Of a DNA stretch of 64,000 bases, positions 7,779 to 15,736 are shown piece after piece. Each line of letters starts with the position of its first letter. Positions within the stretch are counted from its first letter, which is position 1. Under the pieces are notes generated by a model. That model saw only the letters and a list, made by a program, of their open reading frames with translations, had not been told where the DNA came from and did not search any database. The translations under genes and the position numbers were made by a program. The stretch lies in contig NZ_JOFJ01000002.1 in the NCBI RefSeq assembly GCF_000718255.1, positions 62,001 through 126,000 of the forward strand, written 5' to 3'. The DNA comes from Spirillospora albida. Lineage in GTDB: Bacteria > Actinomycetota > Actinomycetes > Streptosporangiales > Streptosporangiaceae.

Positions 7779-8659
7779 TGGTCACCGTCCTCGCACTGGC
7801 CGCAGCCCTGTCCTACGGCGTCGCCGACTTCCTCGGCGGAGCGGTGGCCCGGCGCTCCACCGCGCTGAAGGCCCTGACCTGGTGCGTGCCCACCGGCCTC
7901 GTCCTCGTGCTGGCCGCCGCGCTGCTCATCGGCGGCACTCCCGGCGCCGCCGGCTCGGCCTGGGGTTTCGCCGCGGGCGTCACCGGCGGCACGGGCCTGA
8001 TCACCTTCTACCGGGCCCTGGCCCGCGGCCCGATGAGCGTGGTCGCCCCCGTGTCCGCGCTGGCGGCGGCGATCCTGCCGATCGCGGTCGGCACGATGCG
8101 CGGCGAACGCCTGGACGCACTCGTCATGGTCGGTGTCCTGCTGTGCCTGGTCGCGATCGGCCTGGTCAGCATGGAGGAAGGCGCGCCGGACGGCACGGCC
8201 CCCGCCCCCACCGGCCGGCGCCGCCTGCTCGACTCCGGCCCCGTCATGGCGGGCGTCTCCGGCGCCTGCTTCGGCGTCTTCTTCATCCTCCTGAAGGAGG
8301 CCGGCGACGGCAACGGCCTCTGGCCACTGGTCGCCGCCCGCGCCGGAAACCTGGCGGTCGTCCTGGTGGCCCTGGCGCTCGTTGCCCGTCCGGGCACCGA
8401 CCAGGGCGGCCCCCGCGTCAAGGGCCGCGCCCTGATCGCCCTGGCACTGCTGTCCGGAACCCTGGACGCGGGCGCGAACGTGCTCTACTTCCTGGCCGTT
8501 CACAGCGGCATGCTGAGCCTCGCCGCCGTCCTCACGTCCCTCTACCCCGCGATCACCGTCCTGCTGGCCAGGCTCACCTACGGCGAACGGTTGAGAGTCG
8601 TCCAGCAGGTGGGCATGGCGGTGGCCGTGGCCGGAGTGGCCCTCGTGACGGCGGGCTGA
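7778..8659 (+). CDS. EamA/DMT-superfamily exporter
   Basis: A 293-residue integral membrane protein with about ten hydrophobic segments in two EamA repeats (about 1-125 and 150-290); LTSLYPAITVLLARLTYGER near the end is the typical EamA repeat closing motif. DMT exporters move amino acids, nucleobases or related small metabolites out of the cell. Its ATG overlaps the B3/B4 stop, so the pair is one operon facing the XRE-cupin regulator. Together they look like a module for disposing of an amino acid or amine, but the substrate is inferred only from context. Confidence 0.88.
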   Translation: MVTVLALAAALSYGVADFLGGAVARRSTALKALTWCVPTGLVLVLAAALLIGGTPGAAGSAWGFAAGVTGGTGLITFYRALARGPMSVVAPVSALAAAILPIAVGTMRGERLDALVMVGVLLCLVAIGLVSMEEGAPDGTAPAPTGRRRLLDSGPVMAGVSGACFGVFFILLKEAGDGNGLWPLVAARAGNLAVVLVALALVARPGTDQGGPRVKGRALIALALLSGTLDAGANVLYFLAVHSGMLSLAAVLTSLYPAITVLLARLTYGERLRVVQQVGMAVAVAGVALVTAG

Positions 8660-8719
8660 TGCCGCCACCGACGAGTCCGGATGGAGGGCGATACCGGGCC
8701 CGAATCCGGACGCCGATGC

Positions 8720-9079
8720 TCAGGCCGCCGCGACGGCCTCGATCTCCAGCAGCCATGACTCGTCGTAGATGCCCGTGATGATCACAGTGAGAGCGGGACC
8801 GTGGCCCCCGAGGACCTCGTGCCTGATCCGCGCGTTGGCCTCCCGGTAGCGCCGGTCGGACAGCAAGACGGTGACCTTCACCAGATCGCGCACGGTCATG
8901 TCCGCCGCTTCCAGTACGGACACCACATTGCGCCAGGCGAGCCGGCACTGCCCGTCGAAGTCGCCGGGGATGTGACCGTCCTCGTCCTCCGGGACCTGGC
9001 CGCTGACGAACAGCAGCCTCGAGGCTCCGCTGACCATGGCGCCCTGACCGTAGGACCGCGGCTGAGGATCGAGCGTCAT
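8720..9079 (-). CDS. RidA-family protein
   Basis: 119-residue RidA/YjgF-like protein. RidA enzymes hydrolyse reactive enamine/imine intermediates made by PLP enzymes; other members act as chorismatase-like or unknown proteins. Seen here are RLLFVSGQVPEDEDGHIPGD, WRNVVSVLEAADMTVRDLVKV and ALTVIITGIYDESWLLEIEA. The catalytic Arg of canonical RidA (in the R-x-x-V/C-x-V motif) is not obvious; the equivalent segment reads GPALTVIIT, so the activity may differ. The ATG at 9079 follows GGAG; a GTG three codons upstream is also possible. Confidence 0.78.
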   Translation of the reverse strand: MTLDPQPRSYGQGAMVSGASRLLFVSGQVPEDEDGHIPGDFDGQCRLAWRNVVSVLEAADMTVRDLVKVTVLLSDRRYREANARIRHEVLGGHGPALTVIITGIYDESWLLEIEAVAAA

Positions 9080-9156
9080 GATCTCCACGGCAGGCACGAT
9101 AGGCCGCCCCGACGCCCGGGGCGACACATTTCCGCAACGCGACCGCCGCCCCAACG

Positions 9157-9189
9157 AAAAACCCTCCGAACCCGGAGGTTCGAAGGGTT
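9157..9189 (-). terminator. Intrinsic terminator after tRNA-Ser(CGA)
   Basis: On the minus strand a 13-base stem (AACCCTTCGAACC with GGTTCGGAGGGTT, one G-T wobble, 4-base loop) is followed by a run of T residues. It starts about 20 bases after the tRNA end and fits a rho-independent terminator. Confidence 0.8.
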
Positions 9190-9210
9190 CCGATGCCGCG
9201 GGACATCACA

Positions 9211-9298
9211 TGGCGGTGGTGGTGGGATTCGAACCCACGGAAGGTTGCCCTTCACACGCTTTCGAGGCGTGCGCCCTCGTCCACTAGGCGACACCACC
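9211..9298 (-). tRNA. tRNA-Ser (anticodon CGA)
   Basis: 88 bases including an encoded CCA. The 7-bp acceptor stem GGTGGTG/CACCACC, T-stem GTGGG with TTCGAAT loop, and a long type II variable arm around GAAGGGCAACCTTC identify a serine tRNA. The anticodon loop CTCGAAA gives CGA, reading UCG codons. An intrinsic terminator lies just downstream. Confidence 0.95.
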
Positions 9299-9308
9299 GC
9301 GGAAGAGC

Positions 9309-9767
9309 CTACCGGACTCTTCGGTCGGTGAAGAACTCGATAAGCGGTGCGGCGCACTCGTCCGGGAGGACGCCGGCGATCACCTCGGGCCGGTGGTTGA
9401 GACGGCGGTCGCGGACGACGTCCCAGAGGGAGCCGACGGCGCCGGCCTTGGGGTCGATGGCTCCGTAGACGATGCGATCCACGCGGGCCTGGACGGACGC
9501 GCCCGCGCACATCGTGCAGGGCTCCAGCGTCACGACCAGGGTGCAGCCGGACAGGCGCCATGCCCCCCTAGCCAGGGCGGCGGCGCGCATGGCGATGATC
9601 TCGGCGTGGCCCGAAGGGTCGGCGCTGCGTTCGCGGTCGTTGTGCCCCGCGCCGATGACCTCGCCGGACTCGTCCAGCACGACGGCCCCCACGGGGACGT
9701 CACCGGCCTCGAACGCCTTGCGCGCCTCGAGGAGCGCCAGCCGCATCGGCGCGTCGAACCCGTCCAT
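9309..9767 (-). CDS. tadA: tRNA-specific adenosine deaminase
   Basis: Deaminates the wobble adenosine (A34) of tRNA-Arg(ACG) to inosine. The 152-residue protein has the zinc-binding cytidine-deaminase-fold motifs HAEIIAM (His ligand and Glu proton shuttle) and EPCTMCAGA (two Cys ligands), with DVPVGAVVLDESGEVIGAGHN ahead of them. Its ATG lies 3 bases after the stop of a TadA-associated protein gene, so they are co-transcribed, and it sits next to tRNA-Ser. Typical length. Confidence 0.95.
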   Translation of the reverse strand: MDGFDAPMRLALLEARKAFEAGDVPVGAVVLDESGEVIGAGHNDRERSADPSGHAEIIAMRAAALARGAWRLSGCTLVVTLEPCTMCAGASVQARVDRIVYGAIDPKAGAVGSLWDVVRDRRLNHRPEVIAGVLPDECAAPLIEFFTDRRVR

Positions 9768-9770
9768 GCG

Positions 9771-10208
9771 TCAGTCGCGGAGGCGGTCGAACTCCGCGCC
9801 GAAGCCCGCCTCCTCGGCGACCGTCAGGAGGGCGTCGCCGGGGAGGGCGCGGTCGCCCAGATCGGCGAGGCGCGCCGCGTCGAGACCGAGGTCTTCGAGA
9901 AGCGCCGGATCACCGCCCGCGTCACCGTCAGGGACCTCGCCGACGAGCTGGTTGATGAGGGAGCCCAGGCCGTCCTCACGCACCGTGGAGACGTAGGCGC
10001 GCGGCTCGTCCTGCCCGTCCAGGCGCAGGACCGCGAACCAGTCGTCGCCCTCCTCGACCAGCAGGACCACCGGGTCGCCGTACGACTCGACGGCGGCCTC
10101 GCGCATCAGATCGGCGATGTCGTCGACGCCCTGGGCCTCGGCGAGCACGGCCTCGGTGCCGACCCACCCTTGCGGGGTCCGCGCGAAGACGGCTGCGAAA
10201 GAGGACAC
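9771..10208 (-). CDS. TadA-associated protein
   Basis: A 145-residue acidic protein of the actinobacterial family named 'tRNA adenosine deaminase-associated protein'. Features are SSFAAVFARTPQGWVG at the start, VVLLVEEGDDWFAVLRLDG in the middle and a Leu/Asp-rich C-terminus. It ends 3 bases before tadA. The biochemical role is unknown; the name rests on linkage alone. The GTG at 10208 gives the family's usual N-terminus; a GTG at 10226 is also in frame. The gene at 10353 is a second, diverged member. Confidence 0.8.
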   Translation of the reverse strand: MSSFAAVFARTPQGWVGTEAVLAEAQGVDDIADLMREAAVESYGDPVVLLVEEGDDWFAVLRLDGQDEPRAYVSTVREDGLGSLINQLVGEVPDGDAGGDPALLEDLGLDAARLADLGDRALPGDALLTVAEEAGFGAEFDRLRD

Positions 10209-10352
10209 CGCCTCATTGTGACCCACGCGATCGCCCCGGCCACAACCCCGCCACGCCAGGAACCCGTTCCCGTGGACGAGCGAAGGGCGAATCCGTCACT
10301 GACGGGCGCGCCTCCGGCGGGAAGGCGGGGTGGCGCCCCGGCGGGCCGGGTG

Positions 10353-10838
10353 TCAGCCGAGCGCGTCCAGGGCGCGTTCGAAGGCGGGGGCGAAGCCGAG
10401 GCGGCCGGCGATGCTGAGGAGCATCTCGTCCGGGTACAGCTCCAGGTCGCCGGAGATCGCGCCGATCTCCATCTCGTCGAGGCCCAGGTCCGAGAAGATG
10501 GACATGTCGCCGACGGGCAGGACCTGGTCGAGCTCCTCGTCGTCGGGGATGGGGATGTCGAGGAACTCCAGGACCTGCCCGGCCAGGGGCCAGTCGACGG
10601 ACGCCGTCACGTCCGACAGGAACACCATCTCCTCGTCGCCCAGCAGACGGATCGCGACGAAGAAGTCGTCGCCGACCGAGACCAGGCCGATCGTGCCGCC
10701 GAGGCTCGGCTGCTGGCGCAGGGCATGGATCAGCCCAGAGAGGTCCTCGGTCAGCGCCACCGGGAGGATCTCGGCCTCCCAGCGGTCGTCTTCCCGGTAC
10801 ACCACGACGGCGAAGTCCGTCGCGTCCACATCCGTCAT
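10353..10838 (-). CDS. TadA-associated protein, second copy
   Basis: A 161-residue acidic protein of the same group as the one at 9771. It shares the layout FAVVVYREDDRWEAEILP, a central VSVGDDFFVAIRLLGDEE strand segment (compare EEGDDWFAVLRLDG) and a DLGLDEMEIG / SIAGRLGFAPAFERAL end (compare DLGLDAARL / EEAGFGAEFDRL). The ATG at 10838 follows GGGTGGAA. The two proteins plus tadA are co-directional within 1.6 kb and probably arose by duplication. Function unknown. Confidence 0.8.
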   Translation of the reverse strand: MTDVDATDFAVVVYREDDRWEAEILPVALTEDLSGLIHALRQQPSLGGTIGLVSVGDDFFVAIRLLGDEEMVFLSDVTASVDWPLAGQVLEFLDIPIPDDEELDQVLPVGDMSIFSDLGLDEMEIGAISGDLELYPDEMLLSIAGRLGFAPAFERALDALG

Positions 10839-10970
10839 TTCCACCCCACCGGCGCGGTTCCTGCCAGGGCATGGTCGCAGATGCGGCGGCCCCACGCGTG
10901 CCCCACGGGCAAACTGGCCGCCGCGCCCCGCGGTGAGCGCGGGAGTCAGCGGGCCCTGCCGACGTGATCC

Positions 10971-11252
10971 TCAGTTGATGCGGAAGGTGCGGCGCCGCAG
11001 CGCCGCGTGGATCCGGGCGCGCCGCGACCGGTGCGGTGTCACCCGACGGCGCAGCTCACGGGCCTCGGCGAGCTCCCGCAGGAAGACCGCGCGGCGGCGC
11101 AGGTGGTCGCGGATCTGCTCGGGGGAGATGGCGTCCCGCGGCTCGGCGTCCTCCCCGGCTGTGACATCGGTCACCGCCTCCTCGCCGGTGGCCCGCGGGG
11201 GGTCGGACGCGCACTCGGCGGCACCGGGCCGGTGATCCCTCTCGCTGTTCAT
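10971..11252 (-). CDS. Small conserved basic protein
   Basis: 93 residues: an acidic N-terminal half and a strongly basic helical C-terminal half (SPEQIRDHLRRRAVFLRELAEARELRRRV, then RARIHAALRRRTFR). The helical arginine-rich tail ending in RTFR resembles a small family seen in other actinomycetes, with no assigned function. It is divergent from upp with 73 bases between. The start is uncertain because no clear ribosome site is seen; only the C-terminal 50 residues look conserved. Confidence 0.6.
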   Translation of the reverse strand: MNSERDHRPGAAECASDPPRATGEEAVTDVTAGEDAEPRDAISPEQIRDHLRRRAVFLRELAEARELRRRVTPHRSRRARIHAALRRRTFRIN

Positions 11253-11325
11253 ATCGCTGTACTGCCCAGCTCAGCGGCGTCCTATCCGGCTTCGTCGAGC
11301 CGGTCCGCCGCGCTACCGTGAGCGC

Positions 11326-11964
11326 ATGCAGACCCTCGCCGTCGACCACCCGCTCGTCGCCCACAAGCTCACGACGCTGCGGGACGAGCGCACCGATTCG
11401 CCCACGTTCCGCCGGCTGGCCGACGAACTGGTCACGCTGCTGGCGTACGAGGCGACCCGCGACGTCCGGGTCGCGGAGGCGACCGTCTCGACGCCGCTGC
11501 AGCCGGCGCGGGGCGTCCAGCTGGCGAGCCCGAAGCCGCTCGTCGTCCCGATCCTGCGCGCAGGGCTCGGCATGCTGGACGGGATGACCCGCCTGCTGCC
11601 CACCGCCGAGGTCGGCTTCCTCGGCATGATCCGGGACGAGGGGTCGCTGCAGGCGCAGACGTACGCGACGCGCCTGCCGGACGACCTGTCCGGCAGGCAG
11701 GTGTACGTCCTGGACCCGATGCTCGCCACCGGGGGGACCCTCGCCGCCGCCATCAAGCTGCTCTTCGAGCGGGGCGCCGAGGACGTCACGGCCATCTGCC
11801 TGCTGGCCGCGCCGGAGGGGCTGAAGTACCTGGAGCAGGAGTTCGCGGGCACGTCCGCTCCCGTCCGGGTCGTGACCGCCGCGATCGACTCGCACCTCAA
11901 CGAGCACGGGTTCATCGTCCCGGGCCTGGGCGACGCGGGGGACCGCCTCTACGGGGTCGTCTGA
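11326..11964 (+). CDS. upp: Uracil phosphoribosyltransferase
   Basis: Pyrimidine salvage enzyme converting uracil and PRPP to UMP. The 212-residue protein begins with DHPLVAHKLTTLRDERTDSP, a near-universal UPRTase start, and has the PRPP-binding loop VLDPMLATGGTLAAA and the C-terminal uracil-binding segment GLGDAGDRLYG. Length and motifs are standard. It is monocistronic by appearance. Confidence 0.96.
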   Translation: MQTLAVDHPLVAHKLTTLRDERTDSPTFRRLADELVTLLAYEATRDVRVAEATVSTPLQPARGVQLASPKPLVVPILRAGLGMLDGMTRLLPTAEVGFLGMIRDEGSLQAQTYATRLPDDLSGRQVYVLDPMLATGGTLAAAIKLLFERGAEDVTAICLLAAPEGLKYLEQEFAGTSAPVRVVTAAIDSHLNEHGFIVPGLGDAGDRLYGVV

Positions 11965-12110
11965 CCTGCGGCTATGGTGCCGCCGATGTTCGTTCGCGAT
12001 CGCTCAGGGTAGTAACCCGCCACGGAACGTCAGCGCGCGTTCCCCTCCGCCGCCCCGGCACAGGGGACCCTTACGGACCGGGCGGTGCGAGCGAGCAACG
12101 AGGAATCGTG

Positions 12111-12371
12111 ATGGCTCACCAAGGGGATGGCGACCGGCCGCGCACCACCGGCATCGGGGAGCGGCTCATCGAGGAGTTCGACGGGGTGCACGGCGCGGAC
12201 ACGGTCGTGCGATGCGTGGACGCGGCGCGGCACGGCGCCGAGGAGGTCACGGGCGGCGCACCGGACGACCTGGTCGAGCGGATCGCCCGCCGGCACCTGG
12301 AGGTGCTCGCCACCGTCGCCGCCGAGAAGCGGCGCAGGGCGCGCCGGTCCTCTCTCGACAACGCGCCGTGA
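12111..12371 (+). CDS. Small helical protein of unknown function
   Basis: 86 residues with no transmembrane segment. The N-terminal ERLIEEFDGVHGADTVVRCVDAARHGAEEV recalls the short three-helix dimerization domains common in actinomycete hypothetical proteins; the C-terminus is basic (AAEKRRRARRSS). GAGGAA precedes the ATG by 5 bases; a GTG one codon upstream is an alternative. It is the first of three short co-directional genes. Confidence 0.55.
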   Translation: MAHQGDGDRPRTTGIGERLIEEFDGVHGADTVVRCVDAARHGAEEVTGGAPDDLVERIARRHLEVLATVAAEKRRRARRSSLDNAP

Positions 12372-12447
12372 CCCTTGCTTTGCGGGTCCTGCACGCTGTG
12401 CGAGACTGAACCCGGGGTCCGGTGGGTCAACGCTCCGGGAGGCTGTC

Positions 12448-12606
12448 GTGCCCGCAAAGAAGTACCTGACGTGGGCCGCACTGGCCTTCGTCGCGTTCTA
12501 TGTCATCCAGCAGCCGGACGGGGCGGCCCGGTCGGTCGAGAACGCCGCGAGCGGCCTCGCCTCCGCCGCCGGTTCCCTGGCCACCTTCGTCGAGACCCTT
12601 TCCTGA
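12448..12606 (+). CDS. Small single-pass membrane protein
   Basis: 52 residues: PAKKYLTWAALAFVAFYVI forms one transmembrane helix after a positively charged start, followed by an Ala/Ser-rich tail ending LATFVETLS. The GTG start is supported by GGGAGG 5 bases upstream. It precedes the PH-domain protein gene by only 7 bases and may be co-expressed with it at the membrane. Function unknown. Confidence 0.65.
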   Translation: MPAKKYLTWAALAFVAFYVIQQPDGAARSVENAASGLASAAGSLATFVETLS

Positions 12607-12613
12607 GGCCCGC

Positions 12614-13135
12614 ATGAGGCTCGTGACCCCCGGCGACTCCGCGCCCGCCTCCGTGAACAAGTACCTGCTGCCGCACGAGAACCAGGTCATCACCGTGCGG
12701 CGGCACCCGGCCATCCTCATGCTGCCGGTCGGCCTCGTCCTCGGCGGGCTGATCATCGCGGGCGTGCTGAGCAACACCCTCGCCAGCGACGCGATCAACT
12801 GGATCTGGTGGGGCTGGCTGATCCTGCTCGCCTGGTTCGTCTGGCAGGTCGCGGAGTGGTCCGTCGACTACTTCGTGATCACGAACCAGCGGATGCTGCT
12901 GACCACGGGCCTGATCACGCGCAAGGTCGCGATGATGCCGCTCGCCAAGGTCACGGACATGAGCTTCAAGCGGTCGATCGCGGGCCGCATGCTGGGCTAC
13001 GGGGAGTTCGTGCTGGAGTCCGCCGGCCAGGACCAGGCCCTGTCGACCGTCGACTACCTCCCCTATCCCGAGCAGCTGTACCTCGAGGTCTGCGAAATGA
13101 TCTTCCCGAACAAGAACGCCACGGCGGACGACTGA
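12614..13135 (+). CDS. Bacterial PH-domain (YdbS-like) membrane protein
   Basis: 173 residues: two adjacent transmembrane segments (about 36-55 and 62-78) followed by a bacterial PH domain. The PH domain shows the family pattern YFVITNQRMLLTTGLITRKV, PLAKVTDMSFKRSIAGRMLGYGEF and a C-terminal PEQLYLEVCEMIF helix. Such proteins sit in the membrane with the PH fold on the cytoplasmic face; their role is not defined. It follows the 52-residue membrane protein closely. Confidence 0.85.
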   Translation: MRLVTPGDSAPASVNKYLLPHENQVITVRRHPAILMLPVGLVLGGLIIAGVLSNTLASDAINWIWWGWLILLAWFVWQVAEWSVDYFVITNQRMLLTTGLITRKVAMMPLAKVTDMSFKRSIAGRMLGYGEFVLESAGQDQALSTVDYLPYPEQLYLEVCEMIFPNKNATADD

Positions 13136-13387
13136 CGCCGATCGGCGGAATATCCGATCTTGCGGTGAAGGTTCGGATACCGTCGGACGGGACGGGGCGT
13201 CCCATGTGCGGCTCGCAGGCGCCGGTCAGCGGCGGCGTCCCGTGGTGTCCGGCGTCGCGCGGCCGCACTCGGGGGGAGCAGGGCGATCCGTTCTCTTCCG
13301 TTTCGTTACTCTCGATGTGCGATAACCCGCAATGTGCAATCATGTCGGCACCCCAGCCGCCTGATTACTTCCGCTAAGTGAGTCCAC

Positions 13388-14806
13388 ATGCCGGGTCCAG
13401 GCAATGTCGGCGAACGTGTCCGCAACCTGCGGCTGACCAGACGCTTGTCGCAGGCACAGCTCGCCGGTCACGACCTCTCCGACAGCTACATCTCCCTCAT
13501 CGAGTCCGGTAAGCGGACGCCGACCCCGACCGTCCTCCGCATGCTGGCCGAGCGTCTCGGCTGCACCCCGGAGTACCTCGCGGAGGGCGTCGAGCCGGAG
13601 CAGCGCACCCATCTCGAAGTGCGCGAACGCCACGCGCACCTCGCCCTCCTGGGCGGCGATCCCGCGACCGCCGAGGCGGGGTTCGACGAGGTGCTCGCCC
13701 GCAGCGACGACCCCGAGCTGACCGCCCGCGCCCGCTGGGGCCGCGCCCGCGCCCTCGAGGAGCTCGGCCGGACGGAGTCCGCGATCGGCCTCTTCGAGGA
13801 GCTGCGCGAGCAGGCCGAGCGCGACCCCGGCCGGACCTGCTGGCTGCCGCCCGTCATCGCCCTGTCCCGCTGCTACCACGCCGTCGGCGACCTCGGCCAG
13901 GCGATCGCGCTGGGCGAGCGCGCCCTGGAGAGGCTGCGGGGCATCGGCCTCACCGTGGGCCGCGAGTACATCGAAGTCGGGCGGGTCCTCCTGCTCGCCT
14001 ATGTGGATCGGTCCGATCCGGTGCGCGCCCACGAGCTCGGCAGGCGGCTGCTCCACACCGAGCGTCCCGCGCGGGACGAGCCGGAGAGCGTCCACTATCA
14101 GCGTGCCAGCCACAGGGCCTTGGACGAGGGCGTGATCGGGGACGCGCTGTACTTCGCGGACCAGGCCCTCGCGGCGCGGCCCGACGCCCCCGCGGAGCGG
14201 GCGCGGGCCCGGCTTCGCCTGGCCGCGGCCAAGGCGCTGCTGAGAGGCGTCCCGCCCTTCTCCGCGCCGGCCGGGTTCGAGACGCCCGGCCGGACGGAGG
14301 GCACGGCGGAGGCCGCGCGGGAGGCGCTCGGCCTGCTGCGGGAGACGTCCGTCCTCGACGGGGACGAGGCGACCGAGAGCACGATCGCGCGTGCCCGCGC
14401 CCTCGTGCTCACCGGCGAACTGAACGAAGCGGTCGGCGCCCTCGAGGAGTTCATCGACACCGGCATGGCGCTCACCGCCCCGGCGAGCGCCGCGCGTCCG
14501 CAGCCCGGCACGGACCTGGTGGCCCGCACGCAGAAGAGCGTCCTCGCCCGCCTCGTCCTCGCCCGCGCCCGCGTGGGCCAGGACGACCCCGCCGCCGCGG
14601 CCGTCGTGCTCGGCGCCGCCGCGGCGCAGCTGGAGACCCTGCCCCCCGGACGTCCCGCCGCGCAGCTCCTGCGGGAGCTGGGAGGTCTGTTCGAACTCGT
14701 CCATGACAGGGAGAAGGCCACGATCGCCTACCGGCGCGCGCTGGAGGCCGCGGGGCTGCGCGCGTCCCGGCCCCTGGAGGCCAGCTGTGATCTGGGACGC
14801 GTCTGA
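13388..14806 (+). CDS. XRE-family regulator with TPR-like sensor region
   Basis: 472 residues. The N-terminal XRE helix-turn-helix (residues 5-60; RRLSQAQLAGHDLSDSYISLIESGKRTPT) is followed by about 400 residues of alpha-helical repeats of TPR character (for example AEAGFDEVLARSDDPELTARARWGRARALEELG). This layout is typical of actinomycete developmental or quorum-like regulators in which the TPR region binds a peptide or partner. An AT-rich 250-base upstream region without another gene probably holds its promoter. No obvious target lies beside it. Confidence 0.88.
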   Translation: MPGPGNVGERVRNLRLTRRLSQAQLAGHDLSDSYISLIESGKRTPTPTVLRMLAERLGCTPEYLAEGVEPEQRTHLEVRERHAHLALLGGDPATAEAGFDEVLARSDDPELTARARWGRARALEELGRTESAIGLFEELREQAERDPGRTCWLPPVIALSRCYHAVGDLGQAIALGERALERLRGIGLTVGREYIEVGRVLLLAYVDRSDPVRAHELGRRLLHTERPARDEPESVHYQRASHRALDEGVIGDALYFADQALAARPDAPAERARARLRLAAAKALLRGVPPFSAPAGFETPGRTEGTAEAAREALGLLRETSVLDGDEATESTIARARALVLTGELNEAVGALEEFIDTGMALTAPASAARPQPGTDLVARTQKSVLARLVLARARVGQDDPAAAAVVLGAAAAQLETLPPGRPAAQLLRELGGLFELVHDREKATIAYRRALEAAGLRASRPLEASCDLGRV

Positions 14807-14892
14807 CCGATTTCCCTGGCAGCACTCCCTCACCAGCCGTACCATGGAGACGTAGGATGATTGGCTGACTGGAGGTCTGGGAGGAGGACCCG

Positions 14893-15582
14893 GTGACCCT
14901 GCAGACCACCCGGCGTTCGTCCCTGGTCGACCAGGTGATCGACCAGCTTCGCGGCGAGATCGCCGCGGGTGTCTGGCCGCTCGGCGCCAAGATCCCGCCC
15001 GAGCCCGCCCTCGCGGAGAGCCTCGGCGTCGGTCGCAACACCGTCCGCGAGGCGGTCCGTGCCCTCACCCACTCCGGCCTCCTCGACTGCCGCCAGGGCG
15101 ACGGCACCTACGTTCGCGCCACGAGCGAACTGTCCGGCGCCGTCCGCCGCCGCCTCGAGACCGCCGAACTGATCGAGATCCTCGAGGTGCGCCGCGGCAT
15201 GGAGGTCGAGGCCGCCCGCCTCGCCGCCGCCCGCCGCACCGAGGCCGACCTCACCGCCATCGCCGCCGCCCAGGCCGAGCGCGCCAGAGCCTTCGCCGCC
15301 CTCGACCACGCCGGTTTCATCGAGGCCGACCTCGCCTTCCACATGGCGGTCGTCGAGGCCACCCACAACCGCGTCCTGATCGAGCTGTACCGCGACTTCA
15401 GCGACGCCCTCCGCGCCAGCATCGGCACCGCCGGTGTCCTGCTCCGGCACGCCGACGTCCCGCACGAGCCCATCGCCGACGCCATCAAGGCCGGCGACGC
15501 GGCGGCCGCCGCCCGCGCGACCCACGCCTGTCTGGACCAGATCCTCGACTCGACGCGAAGCGTCCCCCGCCCCGAGTCGTAA
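14893..15582 (+). CDS. FadR-type GntR transcriptional regulator
   Basis: 229 residues: an N-terminal GntR winged helix (residues 8-75; GVWPLGAKIPPEPALAESLGVGRNTVREAVRALTHSGLL) and a C-terminal FCD domain with the metal-binding pattern DLAFHMAVVEATHN and a final DAAAAARATHACLDQI helix. FCD-type regulators bind carboxylic acids via a metal and usually repress adjacent metabolic or transport genes. The MFS gene starting 155 bases downstream in the same direction is the likely target. Confidence 0.9.
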   Translation: MTLQTTRRSSLVDQVIDQLRGEIAAGVWPLGAKIPPEPALAESLGVGRNTVREAVRALTHSGLLDCRQGDGTYVRATSELSGAVRRRLETAELIEILEVRRGMEVEAARLAAARRTEADLTAIAAAQAERARAFAALDHAGFIEADLAFHMAVVEATHNRVLIELYRDFSDALRASIGTAGVLLRHADVPHEPIADAIKAGDAAAAARATHACLDQILDSTRSVPRPES

Positions 15583-15736
15583 CACCCGGCACGGCAATCC
15601 CCTTCACGCCGCCCCGCGGCGCACACCCACCGGACGCTCCCGACGCGCCGCCCCCTGCGCGCGCCCAAGCAGGCCCGGCTCCAGACCACCTCGGCACACC
15701 TTGACCCGTCTCACCGTGCCTTCCAGCAGGAGTGAC

